Under the pieces are notes generated by a model that was given only the letters and a program-made list of their open reading frames with translations, ran no database searches and had not been told where the DNA came from. This document shows, in pieces, positions 52,242 to 61,403 of a stretch of 64,000 nucleotides of DNA. Position 1 is the stretch's first letter; each line of letters opens with the position of its first letter. Source of the DNA: JADJGC01 sp964617645 (lineage in GTDB: Bacteria; Zixibacteria; MSB-5A5; CAIYYT01); contig CAZTYE010000004.1 of NCBI GenBank assembly GCA_964617645.1, positions 192,386-256,385 of the forward strand. Direction: 5' to 3'. The translations under genes and the position numbers were made by a program.

Positions 52242-53546
52242 ATGCCGAAGATTGCTCAGTGCCTGGCCCGCGAAATTCTCGACAGCCGTGGCAATCCTAC
52301 CGTTGAAGTTGACGTCCTTCTCGATGACGGATCTTTCGGTCGCGCCGCCGTCCCGTCCGGGGCATCCACCGGCTCAAACGAAGCTCTCGAATTACGCGAT
52401 GGCGACAAGAAGCGCTATCTCGGCAAAGGCGTGCTAAAGGCCGTGGCCAATGTCAATGACAAGATCGCTCCGGCGATCAGAGAAGAGGGCATCGACGTCA
52501 CTAACCAGCGCGAAGTCGATCAGTTCATGCTCGCCCTCGACGGCACTCCCGAAAAGAAGATTCTCGGCGCCAACGCCATTCTCGGCGTGTCACTGGCCGT
52601 CTGCAAGGCCGCTGCTTCCTATACCATGCAACCTCTGTTCCGGTATGTCGGTGGCTCCAACGCCCGCACCCTGCCGGTGCCGATGATGAACATCCTCAAC
52701 GGCGGCAAGCACGCCGACAACAAAGTCGACTTGCAGGAATTCATGATCATGCCGGTCGGCGCGGAGACATTCGCCGAAGCCCTTCGCATGGGCGCCGAGG
52801 TGTTTCATGCCCTCAAGGGCGTGCTGCATGGCAAGGGCTACAACACGGCGGTCGGCGACGAAGGCGGATTCGCGCCCGATCTCAAATCGAATCGCGAGGC
52901 GCTCGACGTGATCTCCGAGGCCGTCGCCAAAGCCGCCTACAAGCTCGGCGCCGATATCATGTTCGCCCTCGATCCGGCGGCATCCGAATTTTACGATAAG
53001 AAAACGAAGAAGTACGTCCTCGCCGGCGAAAATCGCAGCCTGACCACCGAAGAGATGGTGTCGTACTACAAGACCCTCGCTAAGGACTTCCCGATCGTCT
53101 CAATCGAGGACGGCCTCGCCGAGCACGACTGGGAGGGATTCAAGCATCTCACCGCCGAAGTCGGCGACAAGGTGCAGATCGTCGGCGACGATTTGTTCGT
53201 GACCAATCCGCGTTTTTTAGATCGCGGCATTCACGAGAAAGCCGCCAATTCGATTTTGATCAAACTCAATCAGATCGGCTCGCTCTCCGAAACGCTCGAT
53301 ACCGTGCAGATGGCCAACCGCGCCGGTTTCACGGCGGTCATTTCGCATCGCTCCGGCGAAACCGAAGACACCACGATCGCCGACATCGCCGTGGCCGTGA
53401 ATGCCGGGCAGATCAAAACCGGCTCGCTCTGCCGCACCGATCGCGTTGCGAAATACAATCGTTTGCTACGTATTGAAGAAGAACTCGATGCGATGGCCGA
53501 GTATCCCGGCAAAAGCGCGTTTTTCAACCTCAAAGCCTTGAAGTAG
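52242..53546 (+). CDS. eno: Enolase
   Basis: 434 residues. It converts 2-phosphoglycerate to phosphoenolpyruvate in glycolysis. The N-terminal AREILDSRGNPTVEVDV, the loop PSGASTGSNEALELRD, the Mg site in FALDPAASEF, FPIVSIEDGLAEHDWEGF, the catalytic Lys in LIKLNQIGSLSETL and the SHRSGETEDTTIADIAVA signature are all present. GAGGGAGATACTT precedes the ATG. A small cell-division gene follows after 7 bp, as in many bacteria. Confidence 0.98.
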   Translation: MPKIAQCLAREILDSRGNPTVEVDVLLDDGSFGRAAVPSGASTGSNEALELRDGDKKRYLGKGVLKAVANVNDKIAPAIREEGIDVTNQREVDQFMLALDGTPEKKILGANAILGVSLAVCKAAASYTMQPLFRYVGGSNARTLPVPMMNILNGGKHADNKVDLQEFMIMPVGAETFAEALRMGAEVFHALKGVLHGKGYNTAVGDEGGFAPDLKSNREALDVISEAVAKAAYKLGADIMFALDPAASEFYDKKTKKYVLAGENRSLTTEEMVSYYKTLAKDFPIVSIEDGLAEHDWEGFKHLTAEVGDKVQIVGDDLFVTNPRFLDRGIHEKAANSILIKLNQIGSLSETLDTVQMANRAGFTAVISHRSGETEDTTIADIAVAVNAGQIKTGSLCRTDRVAKYNRLLRIEEELDAMAEYPGKSAFFNLKALK

Positions 53547-53553
53547 ACTTCCG

Positions 53554-53853
53554 ATGCCGATCCGCGAGAACACTAAACTGAAAATGATCCGCGCGCGCGT
53601 GATTACGTTTCTTATGCTCGCCGTGATTTTGTTGCTCAGCTATCATCTAACCGTCGGGCAGTACGGCTTCATCAACATGATGGAACTCGAAGATCAAATC
53701 GCCGACCTCAAAGCCGAAGAACTCAAACTCAATACGGAACTCGTCGATTTAGAAGTCAAACGCGACCGCCTAAAAACCGACTCGCTCTACATCGAAAAGT
53801 TAGCCCGCCAGAACTACCACCTTTCTCGCCCCGGCGAGAAGGTGGTGAATTAG
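53554..53853 (+). CDS. FtsB/DivIC-family cell division protein
   Basis: 99 residues. One membrane segment (about 14-32, FLMLAVILLLSYHLTV) is followed by a coiled coil (about 42-75, MMELEDQIADLKAEELKLNT) and a short tail with YIEKLARQNYHLSRPGEKV, the typical end of septum formation initiators. It should join the FtsQLB-type divisome complex. It lies directly behind eno, the conserved place for ftsB. Confidence 0.85.
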   Translation: MPIRENTKLKMIRARVITFLMLAVILLLSYHLTVGQYGFINMMELEDQIADLKAEELKLNTELVDLEVKRDRLKTDSLYIEKLARQNYHLSRPGEKVVN

Positions 53854-54295
53854 CTCGCGCGCTGTTCAAACCCCGTCGTCACTTCTGAGATCTACCCTTC
53901 ATCTCCGCGATCAATCCGTCATACCCGCTTTCTACCCGTCATTCCCGCGAAGGCGGGAATCCAGCGATCTTGCCCGCGAATTCACACCATCTCGCGCTTC
54001 AGCGGGATTCGCGCATATCTGTCTCGCCAAGGCAAACGTGGGCGTGGATTTATCCGCGCAATGCGTCAACGGCGCATTCTGACTGTCTCGGTGCGGCGGG
54101 TTTTCCGTGTTGCGCCGCTATCACGGCAAGGGCGACCTGAGGCCGTCGTTTGCAGGCCGGGTTCTTGGAGTGCCTCGCGACGGAAGTCGCGGTGCGATCG
54201 CGGAACCCGAAGCGTCCACACGTGCAACCACAATGGTCGGATTCGTTTGCCACTCGTCGGGCGCCATGTCTCCCCAGCGAACCCGACCAACGGAA
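53854..54295. other. 442-bp intergenic region between ftsB-like gene and the PARIS-like pair
   Basis: The two units are convergent. The gap holds one 27-nt palindromic repeat (53938-53964) and then about 300 bp in which I see no gene, RNA or clear repeat. Short open frames on both strands lack protein-like composition. Confidence 0.5.
53938..53964. repeat. 27-nt GTCATTCC...AATCCAG palindromic repeat, copy 2
   Basis: An 8-bp stem ATTCCCGC/GCGGGAAT inside the conserved flanks GTC and CCAG. Same family as 43581-43607 and 63615-63641. Confidence 0.7.
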
Positions 54296-55186
54296 CTAGT
54301 CCGTTTTCATTCGGTACAGAAGTTCGCGAATCATCAAATTGGAGGCCATTGCATGCCAATTGGTGCACATCAGAAGTGCGATCTTCACCCTCTCCGGAGT
54401 GTCAAGTGTTTTTCCTTGCTGTTTCGTCCTTGTGTGGGCGCACTTCGCCAGTATATACCACAGATCATCCTCAACAATCATCATCCGTGGTTCGTCATGA
54501 CGTAAAGCCAACAGTTGACCAAACGCTTCGTTAAACTCCGCATGATGTTCTCGGCAGCCGTTCTCGTCGAGATAGGACCGCACGAATCCATCTGTGTCGA
54601 AGGTCACAGTTGGTAGCTTTATAGTAAGATGCTTCTCCAAACGAATCCACCTCATATTCAGGCGCAGGAATTCATTCGTGGCCCTCAAGAAGTAGCATAG
54701 TTCGAGCACTCCATACAAATCCCGCTGAAAGCACTCAAACTGATCACTGGACGCGATACGAAGAGCCTCCCGCGCGAACGAACGAAGCGATTTGTCGCAA
54801 AGCGAATAGAGACACAGTGATGCGAAGTCCGTTATCAGAAGATGCGAGTTCCGCATGGGATTGCTCAGCGTCAGGCTGAAGTCGCGATCGATAACGCAAG
54901 AGACCTTTGATTGGGATTGTTCCAGTTCTTTGCATAATGCCGCCGCAAGATGCATTACGCGTTGACGCTGCCCTTCTGTCAGTCCGCAATCTCTGAGATC
55001 TTTGGTTGATATTTCAACTTCATCAATTACTCGTACGCCAACCCCGTCGATAGCATTTTCTGTCAGTAGCGATTTAACAAACCTCGAATCGAACTGACCC
55101 TCGACGAATACATCTCTCAATTGAGGCTCCAGAAAGTACATCGCACAGAGTTCTCTAACTGTTTTGCGGTCTACTCTCGTGCTCAT
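54296..55186 (-). CDS. DUF4435/TOPRIM-like effector of a PARIS-like defence pair (AriB-like)
   Basis: 296 residues from the ATG at 55186, which has AGGG 6 nt upstream and overlaps the ATPase gene by 32 bp. The N-terminal half carries TOPRIM-like features: the Glu in DVFVEGQFDSRFVKSLL and the acidic pair in VSCVIDRDFSLTL, with a following LLITDFASLCLYSL like the DUF4435 strand-helix. In PARIS, AriB is a DUF4435 nuclease held inactive by AriA and released by phage anti-restriction proteins to cut a host tRNA. The C-terminal half (about 140-296) is helical and has no motif I know. The call rests on this pattern and the partner; divergence from known AriB is probably large. Confidence 0.7.
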   Translation of the reverse strand: MSTRVDRKTVRELCAMYFLEPQLRDVFVEGQFDSRFVKSLLTENAIDGVGVRVIDEVEISTKDLRDCGLTEGQRQRVMHLAAALCKELEQSQSKVSCVIDRDFSLTLSNPMRNSHLLITDFASLCLYSLCDKSLRSFAREALRIASSDQFECFQRDLYGVLELCYFLRATNEFLRLNMRWIRLEKHLTIKLPTVTFDTDGFVRSYLDENGCREHHAEFNEAFGQLLALRHDEPRMMIVEDDLWYILAKCAHTRTKQQGKTLDTPERVKIALLMCTNWHAMASNLMIRELLYRMKTD

Positions 55187-56498
55187 CGCCATCCCTGTGA
55201 GCTTCAAGCTTGTTGACGAATTCTCGCCGACTAGCAATCATCTCAATCGAGTGAGTTGCAATGATGACTTGACAACCACTTGACCTCAACAAGCGGAGTA
55301 ATCCCTCTAACAGTTTTCGCTGCCACTTGACGTTCAAGGAGATTTCAGGCTCATCTATCATGAATATGGTTGGCTTCTCGTAACTAGAGACGATCGCACA
55401 GAACAAAAGGAGCAAGTGCTTCTCGCCTGAAGATAGGGCCGTTGGCTTTAGCCTCTGGCCGTCTTCAGTTTCGATTACCAATCCACTTCCAAGAGTAAGT
55501 GTTACGCGTTTATCAATGAACATCCCGTTAATCAACGATGCAAAGGTGTCCATCCACTCCGCTATCAACTCCAATTCACTGAACCGGCTCTCCTCTGTTT
55601 TGACATACGATTCGACGACTTGAAGCATGAACTTCCTTGATGCTGATGGAGCCTCTGCGAGTCTTTTCGATATCATGCTAACGTCGATGGGCTGGTGTAG
55701 CCCGAATGACTTTAAGCGCCTGCTCCGATCCTCCAACGATCTGAGTCGTGACTCCAATGCGATGCCAAGCCCTCCTTCGCTATCATGCTGTTGAGCTTTG
55801 ATAGCAATCATCGATTCTAGAATCTCCACATACGACGAAACAGATGAAGAAAGTCCCCAGTTGACTTTGTCAATGAACTGATCTCTAATTGCCCGCTCTG
55901 TTATTGAGATTGCTGTCTCAAGAGCTTCCTGAAGGCGACTACGCCTCACTGGCTCAGATAGAAAGCCCGAGGCTCGCGATCTCACACTTGTACTCAAGTA
56001 GTCTATGTTCCCAAGGACCTCCCTCTCGTGTGTTATAAACACCAATGAGAAGTCCAGGGACCTGATTAGCTTCAGCAAGATATCCAACTCGGAAGTGGCC
56101 TCCAATTTCTGATCCGCAGAAAATGTCGCTTCCGCTTCTATGTCTGCTTCTTGTGGTCTCTCCATGAATAGCGAGAAGTCACCCATGGTGGCATTCGAGC
56201 GGCGCACGCCGACAATTATTCGATTTGAGAGTGAGACGCCGAAATAGGTGAACGGTATTGCTCCAATCTTTTCCAGGTCGCTACCGTCATGCTTCGCTGA
56301 GAGTGTATGGTATAGAAGGCTGAGAATTGTTGTCTTTCCACAACCGTTGTCGCCATAGAGGATGCCAGTAGCTAAGTTTGGTCGGTCATCCTGCCTGCGG
56401 AAGTCAATTGAATAGCTGTACCTGCCGAAGAGACTTCTGACTTTCACTCGTTCGACGAAGTTCCGTACCATTCTCTTCGAATTACTTTCTTCGCTCAT
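55155..56498 (-). CDS. ABC-type AAA ATPase of a PARIS-like defence pair (AriA-like)
   Basis: 447 residues from the ATG at 56498 (GAGG upstream). It has Walker A GILYGDNGCGKTTILSLLYH (about 45-64), an ABC signature in TALSSGEKHLLLLF, Walker B with catalytic Glu in TIFMIDEPEISLNVKWQ, and a switch His in VIIATHSIEM. A middle helical region separates the two halves, as in SMC/OLD-like ATPases such as AriA of PARIS. The short coiled part and lack of a nuclease domain in the same chain argue against OLD itself. It precedes and overlaps the DUF4435-like gene. Base composition looks lower in G+C than the flanking ftsB-like and glyS genes. Confidence 0.8.
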   Translation of the reverse strand: MSEESNSKRMVRNFVERVKVRSLFGRYSYSIDFRRQDDRPNLATGILYGDNGCGKTTILSLLYHTLSAKHDGSDLEKIGAIPFTYFGVSLSNRIIVGVRRSNATMGDFSLFMERPQEADIEAEATFSADQKLEATSELDILLKLIRSLDFSLVFITHEREVLGNIDYLSTSVRSRASGFLSEPVRRSRLQEALETAISITERAIRDQFIDKVNWGLSSSVSSYVEILESMIAIKAQQHDSEGGLGIALESRLRSLEDRSRRLKSFGLHQPIDVSMISKRLAEAPSASRKFMLQVVESYVKTEESRFSELELIAEWMDTFASLINGMFIDKRVTLTLGSGLVIETEDGQRLKPTALSSGEKHLLLLFCAIVSSYEKPTIFMIDEPEISLNVKWQRKLLEGLLRLLRSSGCQVIIATHSIEMIASRREFVNKLEAHRDGDEHESRPQNS

Positions 56499-56601
56499 AG
56501 CTTTACGCCTCAGGCTAGGTTGAAGTGTTCTTACAGGACAACTACTCAATGGCCACGAGTGGGGTCTCACCCCCCCACCCTACACGAATTCGCATCCGCC
56601 T

Positions 56602-57933
56602 TTACCCCGCTACCTTCTTCTTCAACCACTCCACCAACTGCGACGCATTCACCCGGTCTTGCGTCATCGTGTCGCGGTCGCGGATCGTCACCGTGTTGTC
56701 GGTCGCGGTTTGGCCGTCGATCGTGATACAATACGGCGTGCCGATTTCGTCCATCCGGCGGTAGCGGCGGCCGACCGCGCCGGAATCGTCATAGAAGCAC
56801 TTGAAATACTTCTTCAGATCATGGAATATCTGGGTCGCCGTTTCCGGCATGCCGTCCTTGTTGACCAGCGGAAACACCGCCGCCTTGATCGGCGCGATCT
56901 TCGGCGAAAACTTGAGCACGACGCGCACCTCGCCCTTGACTTCTTCCTCTTCGTAGGCGTCGACCAGCGTCACCAGCAGCGTGCGGTCGCAACCGGCGGA
57001 CGTCTCGATAATGTAGGGCACGAATTTCTCGCGCGTCTGATCGTCGAAGTACGAGAGGTCTTTGCCGGAGGCTTCCATGTGTCGGCCGAGGTCGAAATCG
57101 GTGCGGTTGTGAATGCCTTCCAGTTCCTTCCAGCCGAACGGAAATTCGTACTCGATATCAAACGCTTTCTTGGCGTAGTGCGCAAGTTCGCCCTCGCCGT
57201 GCTCGTGGTATCGCAGGCGCTCTTTGCGGATGCCCATTTCGAGATACCACTGCATGCGCTCGGCTTTCCAGTAGTCGAACCACTTGTCGTCTTCCGACGG
57301 CTTGATAAAAAACTGCATCTCCATCTGCTCGAACTCGCGTGTGCGGAAAATGAAATTGCCTGGCGTGATCTCGTTGCGGAAGGCTTTGCCGATCTGCGCG
57401 ATACCGAACGGCACTTTCTGGCGCGCCGGGCCCATCACGTTCAGGAAATTGACATAGATACCTTGCGCCGTTTCCGGGCGCAGATAGACGACGGCGCTTT
57501 GTTCTTCAACCGGCCCCATGAAGGTCTTGAACATGAGGTTGAAAAGTCGCGGCTCGGTGAGTTCGCCGCCGCACTCGAGCGGCGATTTGGACGGCTTGAG
57601 CGGACAGCGCGCGCTATCGAGTTGATCGGCGCGAAATCGCGCTTTGCACTTTTTGCAGTCAACCAGCGGATCGGTAAAATTGGCGACGTGGCCGGAAGTT
57701 TCCCACACTTTGGGATGCATCAGAATTGCGGCGTCGACGCCTTCAATATCGTCGCGCTTCTGGGTCATCGCTTTCCACCAGAAGTCTTTGATATTGCGCT
57801 TCAGCTCGATGCCGTAAGGTCCGTAATCCCAGCACGAACCGAGTCCGCCGTAGATTTCCGACGATTGAAAGACGAAGCCGCGCCGCTTGCAGAGCGAAAC
57901 GATTTGATCCATGCGGTCGACAGTTTTGGCCAC
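56602..57933 (-). CDS. glyS: Glycyl-tRNA synthetase, single-chain (alpha2) type
   Basis: 443 residues. It is the dimeric class II enzyme used by archaea, eukaryotes and some bacteria, not the tetrameric GlyQ/GlyS form. Features are GFVFQSSEIYGGLGSCWDYG at the N-terminus, a zinc-type insertion (CKKCKARF with later CGGEL), YLRPETAQGIYVNFLN, motif 2 in GKAFRNEITPGNFIFRTREF, and the C-terminal anticodon-binding domain starting near VVLKFSPKIAPIKAAVFPL. The start is a GTG with GGAGG 5 nt upstream. The 177-bp gap to recO holds a REP-like hairpin. Confidence 0.95.
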   Translation of the reverse strand: MAKTVDRMDQIVSLCKRRGFVFQSSEIYGGLGSCWDYGPYGIELKRNIKDFWWKAMTQKRDDIEGVDAAILMHPKVWETSGHVANFTDPLVDCKKCKARFRADQLDSARCPLKPSKSPLECGGELTEPRLFNLMFKTFMGPVEEQSAVVYLRPETAQGIYVNFLNVMGPARQKVPFGIAQIGKAFRNEITPGNFIFRTREFEQMEMQFFIKPSEDDKWFDYWKAERMQWYLEMGIRKERLRYHEHGEGELAHYAKKAFDIEYEFPFGWKELEGIHNRTDFDLGRHMEASGKDLSYFDDQTREKFVPYIIETSAGCDRTLLVTLVDAYEEEEVKGEVRVVLKFSPKIAPIKAAVFPLVNKDGMPETATQIFHDLKKYFKCFYDDSGAVGRRYRRMDEIGTPYCITIDGQTATDNTVTIRDRDTMTQDRVNASQLVEWLKKKVAG

Positions 57934-58030
57934 GAAATCCTCCAGTATAATTCAATTCAACAAATTCTCTGTGACACTGCCCCTCACGCTCCGACCCTTC
58001 TCCCTGTTAGGGAGAGGGGCAGTCCAGTAG

Positions 58031-58061
58031 GTCGGGTTTGCAGCGAAGCGCCAAACCCGAC
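58031..58061. repeat. REP-like hairpin between recO and glyS
   Basis: GTCGGGTTTG at 58031-58040 pairs perfectly with CAAACCCGAC at 58052-58061; the loop contains GCGAAGCG. It is preceded by TAG, giving the TAGGTC start also seen in repeats at 41769 and 63705. Confidence 0.6.
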
Positions 58062-58111
58062 ATCTTATTCTACCCTCCCCTAAACTTCTCCGTCTAACCG
58101 GGAGAGGGCTC

Positions 58112-58885
58112 TCACGAAAACTCCGTCAACCGCAACTTGCGCAAGAAATCGAGCGACTTCAGATCCACCCGCTTACCGAGATGATATTCCGTCAGCGCCA
58201 TTAGCAAATCGCGAATCTGCGTCATTTGCGCCGCGGTCAAAGTCACCTTGCCGGTGTCGGCGATACTCGTGCCGGCGAGTTTCTTCATGACCATCACAAC
58301 GCCGCGATCAATCGCCAAAGCCGGCTGATTGCCGATACACGAATCGCACACGATCGCGCCACGACCGGGATCGAACATCAATTTATCGACGGTAATCGCC
58401 TTGCCGCATTCGCTGCAACTGTCCAGCTCCGGCGCGTAACCGGAAAATATAGTCAGCAAGTACCAGAAATGCAAAAGTTCGCGGCGGAAATTCTGCTGTG
58501 GCGACTGATGAAGCAGCCGCAAGTAGCGCTTTAGCAGAAAATACACCTGCGGCTGCGATTCGGCCTCCGGCAAGAATAAATTCACAAACTCCAGCGCCGC
58601 CGCCGCGAAGCCGTAGCGATGTTCATCGCTTACGACTCCCGAGAATGATTCGATCACTTCCGCTTTGGAGATATACTCCGCCGATTTCTTCTCATGCTCA
58701 TAAAAGACAACCTCCGCGACCGTGAAGTACTGCAAGGCCTCGGCCATCGTCGAGCCGGGTTTGCTGGCGCCGCGCGCTACGAGCGGCATTTTGCCGTATT
58801 CCTTGGACAAACAGATCAGAAACAGCGAGCTGTCCTGCACCGGCGTGCGCTTGAGCACGATAAGTTCGGTCCTCTTGAGTGGCAT
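58112..58885 (-). CDS. recO: DNA repair protein RecO
   Basis: 257 residues from the ATG at 58885; a TTG at 58924 is possible and neither has a clear SD. RecO helps RecR load RecA onto single-stranded DNA in the RecF pathway. The N-terminal OB fold begins LKRTELIVLKRTPVQDSSLF and contains YGKMPLVARGASKPGS. The C-terminal part has a zinc site (CSECGKA and CDSC) and ends in a helical bundle. No recF or recR gene is present in the window. Confidence 0.92.
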   Translation of the reverse strand: MPLKRTELIVLKRTPVQDSSLFLICLSKEYGKMPLVARGASKPGSTMAEALQYFTVAEVVFYEHEKKSAEYISKAEVIESFSGVVSDEHRYGFAAAALEFVNLFLPEAESQPQVYFLLKRYLRLLHQSPQQNFRRELLHFWYLLTIFSGYAPELDSCSECGKAITVDKLMFDPGRGAIVCDSCIGNQPALAIDRGVVMVMKKLAGTSIADTGKVTLTAAQMTQIRDLLMALTEYHLGKRVDLKSLDFLRKLRLTEFS

Positions 58886-58953
58886 GTTAAGGGGAAGGGT
58901 ATACTGAAGCAGAGGATTAGTCAAACGCGGAACTGAATCATCCCTCTCCCGTG

Positions 58954-58978
58954 CCCCTCTCCCTTTGAGGGAGAGGGG
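58954..58978. terminator. 11-bp perfect hairpin after the S41 protease gene
   Basis: CCCCTCTCCCT pairs with AGGGAGAGGGG around a 3-nt loop, 21 nt past the protease stop and 69 nt before recO. No T-run. Partial copies of the same sequence occur near 58000-58020 and 58075-58100, so it is also a dispersed repeat. Confidence 0.4.
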
Positions 58979-58998
58979 TTAGGGGTGAGGGTGTTCCC

Positions 58999-60366
58999 TC
59001 ACTCCGTCCGCTCGTGCCGGTCGGATGTGCCGTTGTCGTACTTGCCGACGAACGCCGTCACGCGGCCGCTTTCGCCGCGTTCGAACTGTGCCCGAAAGTA
59101 CCCAACGCCCTTGAGCATGAACCGATCTTTCGCCAGTGGAATCAGCGTCGCCGGCGGATTCTCGCCGCGCTGATACAATAATTTCCCGTCGTCAAGCCAG
59201 ACGCGCCGCGGCCCATACGTGCCGACATACTCGGCTAACATCGACGGATCGAGCGTCATTGGCTTAACTTCGGCGCTCAGCGCCTCGGAGGCCCACTGCA
59301 ACCGCTCTTTCTTGCGAATGTCAACCGTGCGCGAAGCAATCGCATCCATCGCCATCATATGCGCGACCGGCAGGGCTTGCTCCGGATCGACGTCCACATC
59401 CGGCGCGACGCCGACGCCCTCCCAGTTGGTTCCGCTGATCGGATTGATAGCGCGGCCGTACGGAATGTTAACCACGATGTTCAGATTCGCAAACATGTGC
59501 GGGGCCGTCGGATGCGCGCCGCCGCCGGTCGACTTGCCGATGATCGTGCCACGCTTCGTATTTTTCAGGTTGTAAGAAAACTCCTCGGCGCCGGAGAATG
59601 TGTACGGACTGGTCAGCACAAACACATCCGCCTGTGGCAGCTTCTTGCCCGGGACATACGCCTGCGTCCAAAACTGCTGCATGGTATCGAGCGAACGAAT
59701 ATAGAAGCTGTTAAGATGAACCGGATGCTCAAAGAGATAACTCGACAACAACTGAATCATCGATGGGTCACCCCCGCCGTTTTGGCGGAGGTCGAAAATC
59801 ACGGCGTCGCAGCCTGACAGAAAATTCATCGCGGCAATCGCGGTTTCTCCGCCGACTTCCGCGGGGCAAAATCCGCGCAGGTCCAGGTAGCCGACGTTGC
59901 CGTCAAGAATCTCCAGCTTCTTGAATCCCATGTTCGACTCGATCATTTCCTGCAAAAACGGATCCGGCGCCGTCGTGTCGCCTTGAGCCTGCATGTCATG
60001 CAGCATTTGCTCGGAAACATGACCCATACTGATATGCTTGTCATTACTGACCGCGCGCAAATCCGTCACCAACTGGCGCGCGAACTCCGACAGCAGTTTG
60101 ATTTCCTTGTATCCCCCTGACGTGTACTTCGAGCGCACGCTTTTGACCATCGCCTCGGCCTTGTCGAGAAAGATGTAATTGTCGAGCAGCGCCTTCGAAA
60201 CGCTGTCGATGATCGCCCCCTGTATCGCGGCGTTGATTTCTCGATCGTTGTCGCCGGCCAAAGTTTGGGCGTCCAAGGAAGAAACGGCGACAGTGAAAAA
60301 CACGGCGAGCAGCGCGAACATGACCGCGCCGCGGCGACGAGTTCGTGACTCCTTCTCGAACAGCAT
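58999..60366 (-). CDS. S41-family peptidase, IRBP/tricorn-like, exported
   Basis: 455 residues from the ATG at 60366, which has GGAGGAG 7 nt upstream. A signal peptide or anchor covers about residues 12-34. The IRBP-like N-terminal helical domain (ALLDNYIFLDKAEAMVKSVR) is followed by the S41 catalytic core: VGYLDLRGFCPAEVGG, IFDLRQNGGGDPSMIQLL, the nucleophile Ser258 in LTSPYTFSGAEEFSYNL, and IIGKSTGGGAHP. No PDZ domain is seen. A C-terminal region (about 380-455; LAEYVGTYGPRRVWLDDGKL) looks like a lipocalin-like tail found in some members. Substrate unknown. It lies 18 bp after the MarR-GNAT gene. Confidence 0.88.
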   Translation of the reverse strand: MLFEKESRTRRRGAVMFALLAVFFTVAVSSLDAQTLAGDNDREINAAIQGAIIDSVSKALLDNYIFLDKAEAMVKSVRSKYTSGGYKEIKLLSEFARQLVTDLRAVSNDKHISMGHVSEQMLHDMQAQGDTTAPDPFLQEMIESNMGFKKLEILDGNVGYLDLRGFCPAEVGGETAIAAMNFLSGCDAVIFDLRQNGGGDPSMIQLLSSYLFEHPVHLNSFYIRSLDTMQQFWTQAYVPGKKLPQADVFVLTSPYTFSGAEEFSYNLKNTKRGTIIGKSTGGGAHPTAPHMFANLNIVVNIPYGRAINPISGTNWEGVGVAPDVDVDPEQALPVAHMMAMDAIASRTVDIRKKERLQWASEALSAEVKPMTLDPSMLAEYVGTYGPRRVWLDDGKLLYQRGENPPATLIPLAKDRFMLKGVGYFRAQFERGESGRVTAFVGKYDNGTSDRHERTE

Positions 60367-60384
60367 GACAACTCTCCTCCTCAC

Positions 60385-61368
60385 CTATGGACTGAGCTTC
60401 TTACGCAGATAGATAGTCTCGCGGCGATAACCCGGCGCCCATGCCGGCGCCTTGGCTACTTTGCGAAATCCGGTTTTGCGATACAGTCGATTCGCAGCGG
60501 TCAACTTGGTGCTGGTCGCCAGCAGCAACTCGCGCGCGCCTTCGGCTTCCGCTTTGGCGATCACGGCCGCAACCAACTGCCGACCGATTCCGCGCCGTTG
60601 GTGGTTGGGAGCCACCGCCATCTTGGCGAGTTCGAAGCCGCGCTCACCGTGACGGATCAACGCTGCCGTGCCAACCGGTTTCCCGCCGGCTTCCGCCATG
60701 AAAATCGCGCCGCCGGCGGCGACGATCGTCTCCCGTGGTGATTCGAGAACGGCGCGGTCAGCGGCTTCGACGGAAAAATAACGATTGAGCCACTCCAAGT
60801 TCAGTTCGCGGAATGCTTCGGCGTGACGCTCGGCAAACGGTACGACCCGCACCTGTCGCTGCGCCGCCGGATACAACTGTTCCACCACGCGGTCATACAT
60901 TTCTTTGCCGCTCAACTCATCTTCCAATTCCGTGATCGCCACCAACGCGTTCTGCTCGACGGCTCCGATCAATTCCGCCGTGCACTTGCGGATCACTTCC
61001 CAGACCGGCTTGAGCTTCCGCACCGTCGCGCGTCCCTTGGGTGTAAGTCGCAGCAGGCGGCGACGGTCATCGCGTTGGTCTTTCGTCGACGTCAACAACC
61101 CGGCGCGCTCCATCTGCCCGGCGATCTGGTTCACCGCCGGATGCGTAAACTGCAGAATCTCGGCGATCGCCGTTACCGCCAGGGGCGAACGTTGCGCCAG
61201 CAGGTAGGTCACGGGAAACCAGCGGGCTTCGAAGTCGACCTCGTGTTCGGCGTAGATCCGCGAAATGTCGCGGCCAAGCCGGTCGGCGAGCCGCCGCAGG
61301 CGGCTGGCGAACGCCAGCGGGCCGAGTTGGCGGATCAGATCCAAGACCGGTGCGGGCTGTGATTTCAT
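60385..61368 (-). CDS. MarR-type regulator fused to a GNAT acetyltransferase
   Basis: 327 residues from the ATG at 61368 (GGGAG 5 nt upstream). The N-terminal domain (about 1-145) is a winged-helix MarR type: IAEILQFTHPAVNQIAGQME, then DQRDDRRRLLRLTPKGRA. The C-terminal domain (about 165-327) is a GNAT acyltransferase with the acetyl-CoA loop MAVAPNHQRRGIGRQLVAAV and ANRLYRKTGFRKV. Such fusions occur in several phyla; some acetylate small molecules that also act as signals. A palindrome just upstream is a likely operator. The next gene (S41 peptidase) may be under its control. Confidence 0.88.
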   Translation of the reverse strand: MKSQPAPVLDLIRQLGPLAFASRLRRLADRLGRDISRIYAEHEVDFEARWFPVTYLLAQRSPLAVTAIAEILQFTHPAVNQIAGQMERAGLLTSTKDQRDDRRRLLRLTPKGRATVRKLKPVWEVIRKCTAELIGAVEQNALVAITELEDELSGKEMYDRVVEQLYPAAQRQVRVVPFAERHAEAFRELNLEWLNRYFSVEAADRAVLESPRETIVAAGGAIFMAEAGGKPVGTAALIRHGERGFELAKMAVAPNHQRRGIGRQLVAAVIAKAEAEGARELLLATSTKLTAANRLYRKTGFRKVAKAPAWAPGYRRETIYLRKKLSP

Positions 61369-61385
61369 AACGACTCCCAAATAAA

Positions 61386-61403
61386 TACGTAAGTGCTTAC
61401 ATA
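61386..61403. promoter_or_regulatory. MarR-type operator upstream of the MarR-GNAT gene
   Basis: TACGTAAG and CTTACATA flank a 2-nt centre with one mismatch, 18 bp upstream of the ATG at 61368. Size and dyad symmetry fit a MarR-family site for autoregulation. Confidence 0.55.
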
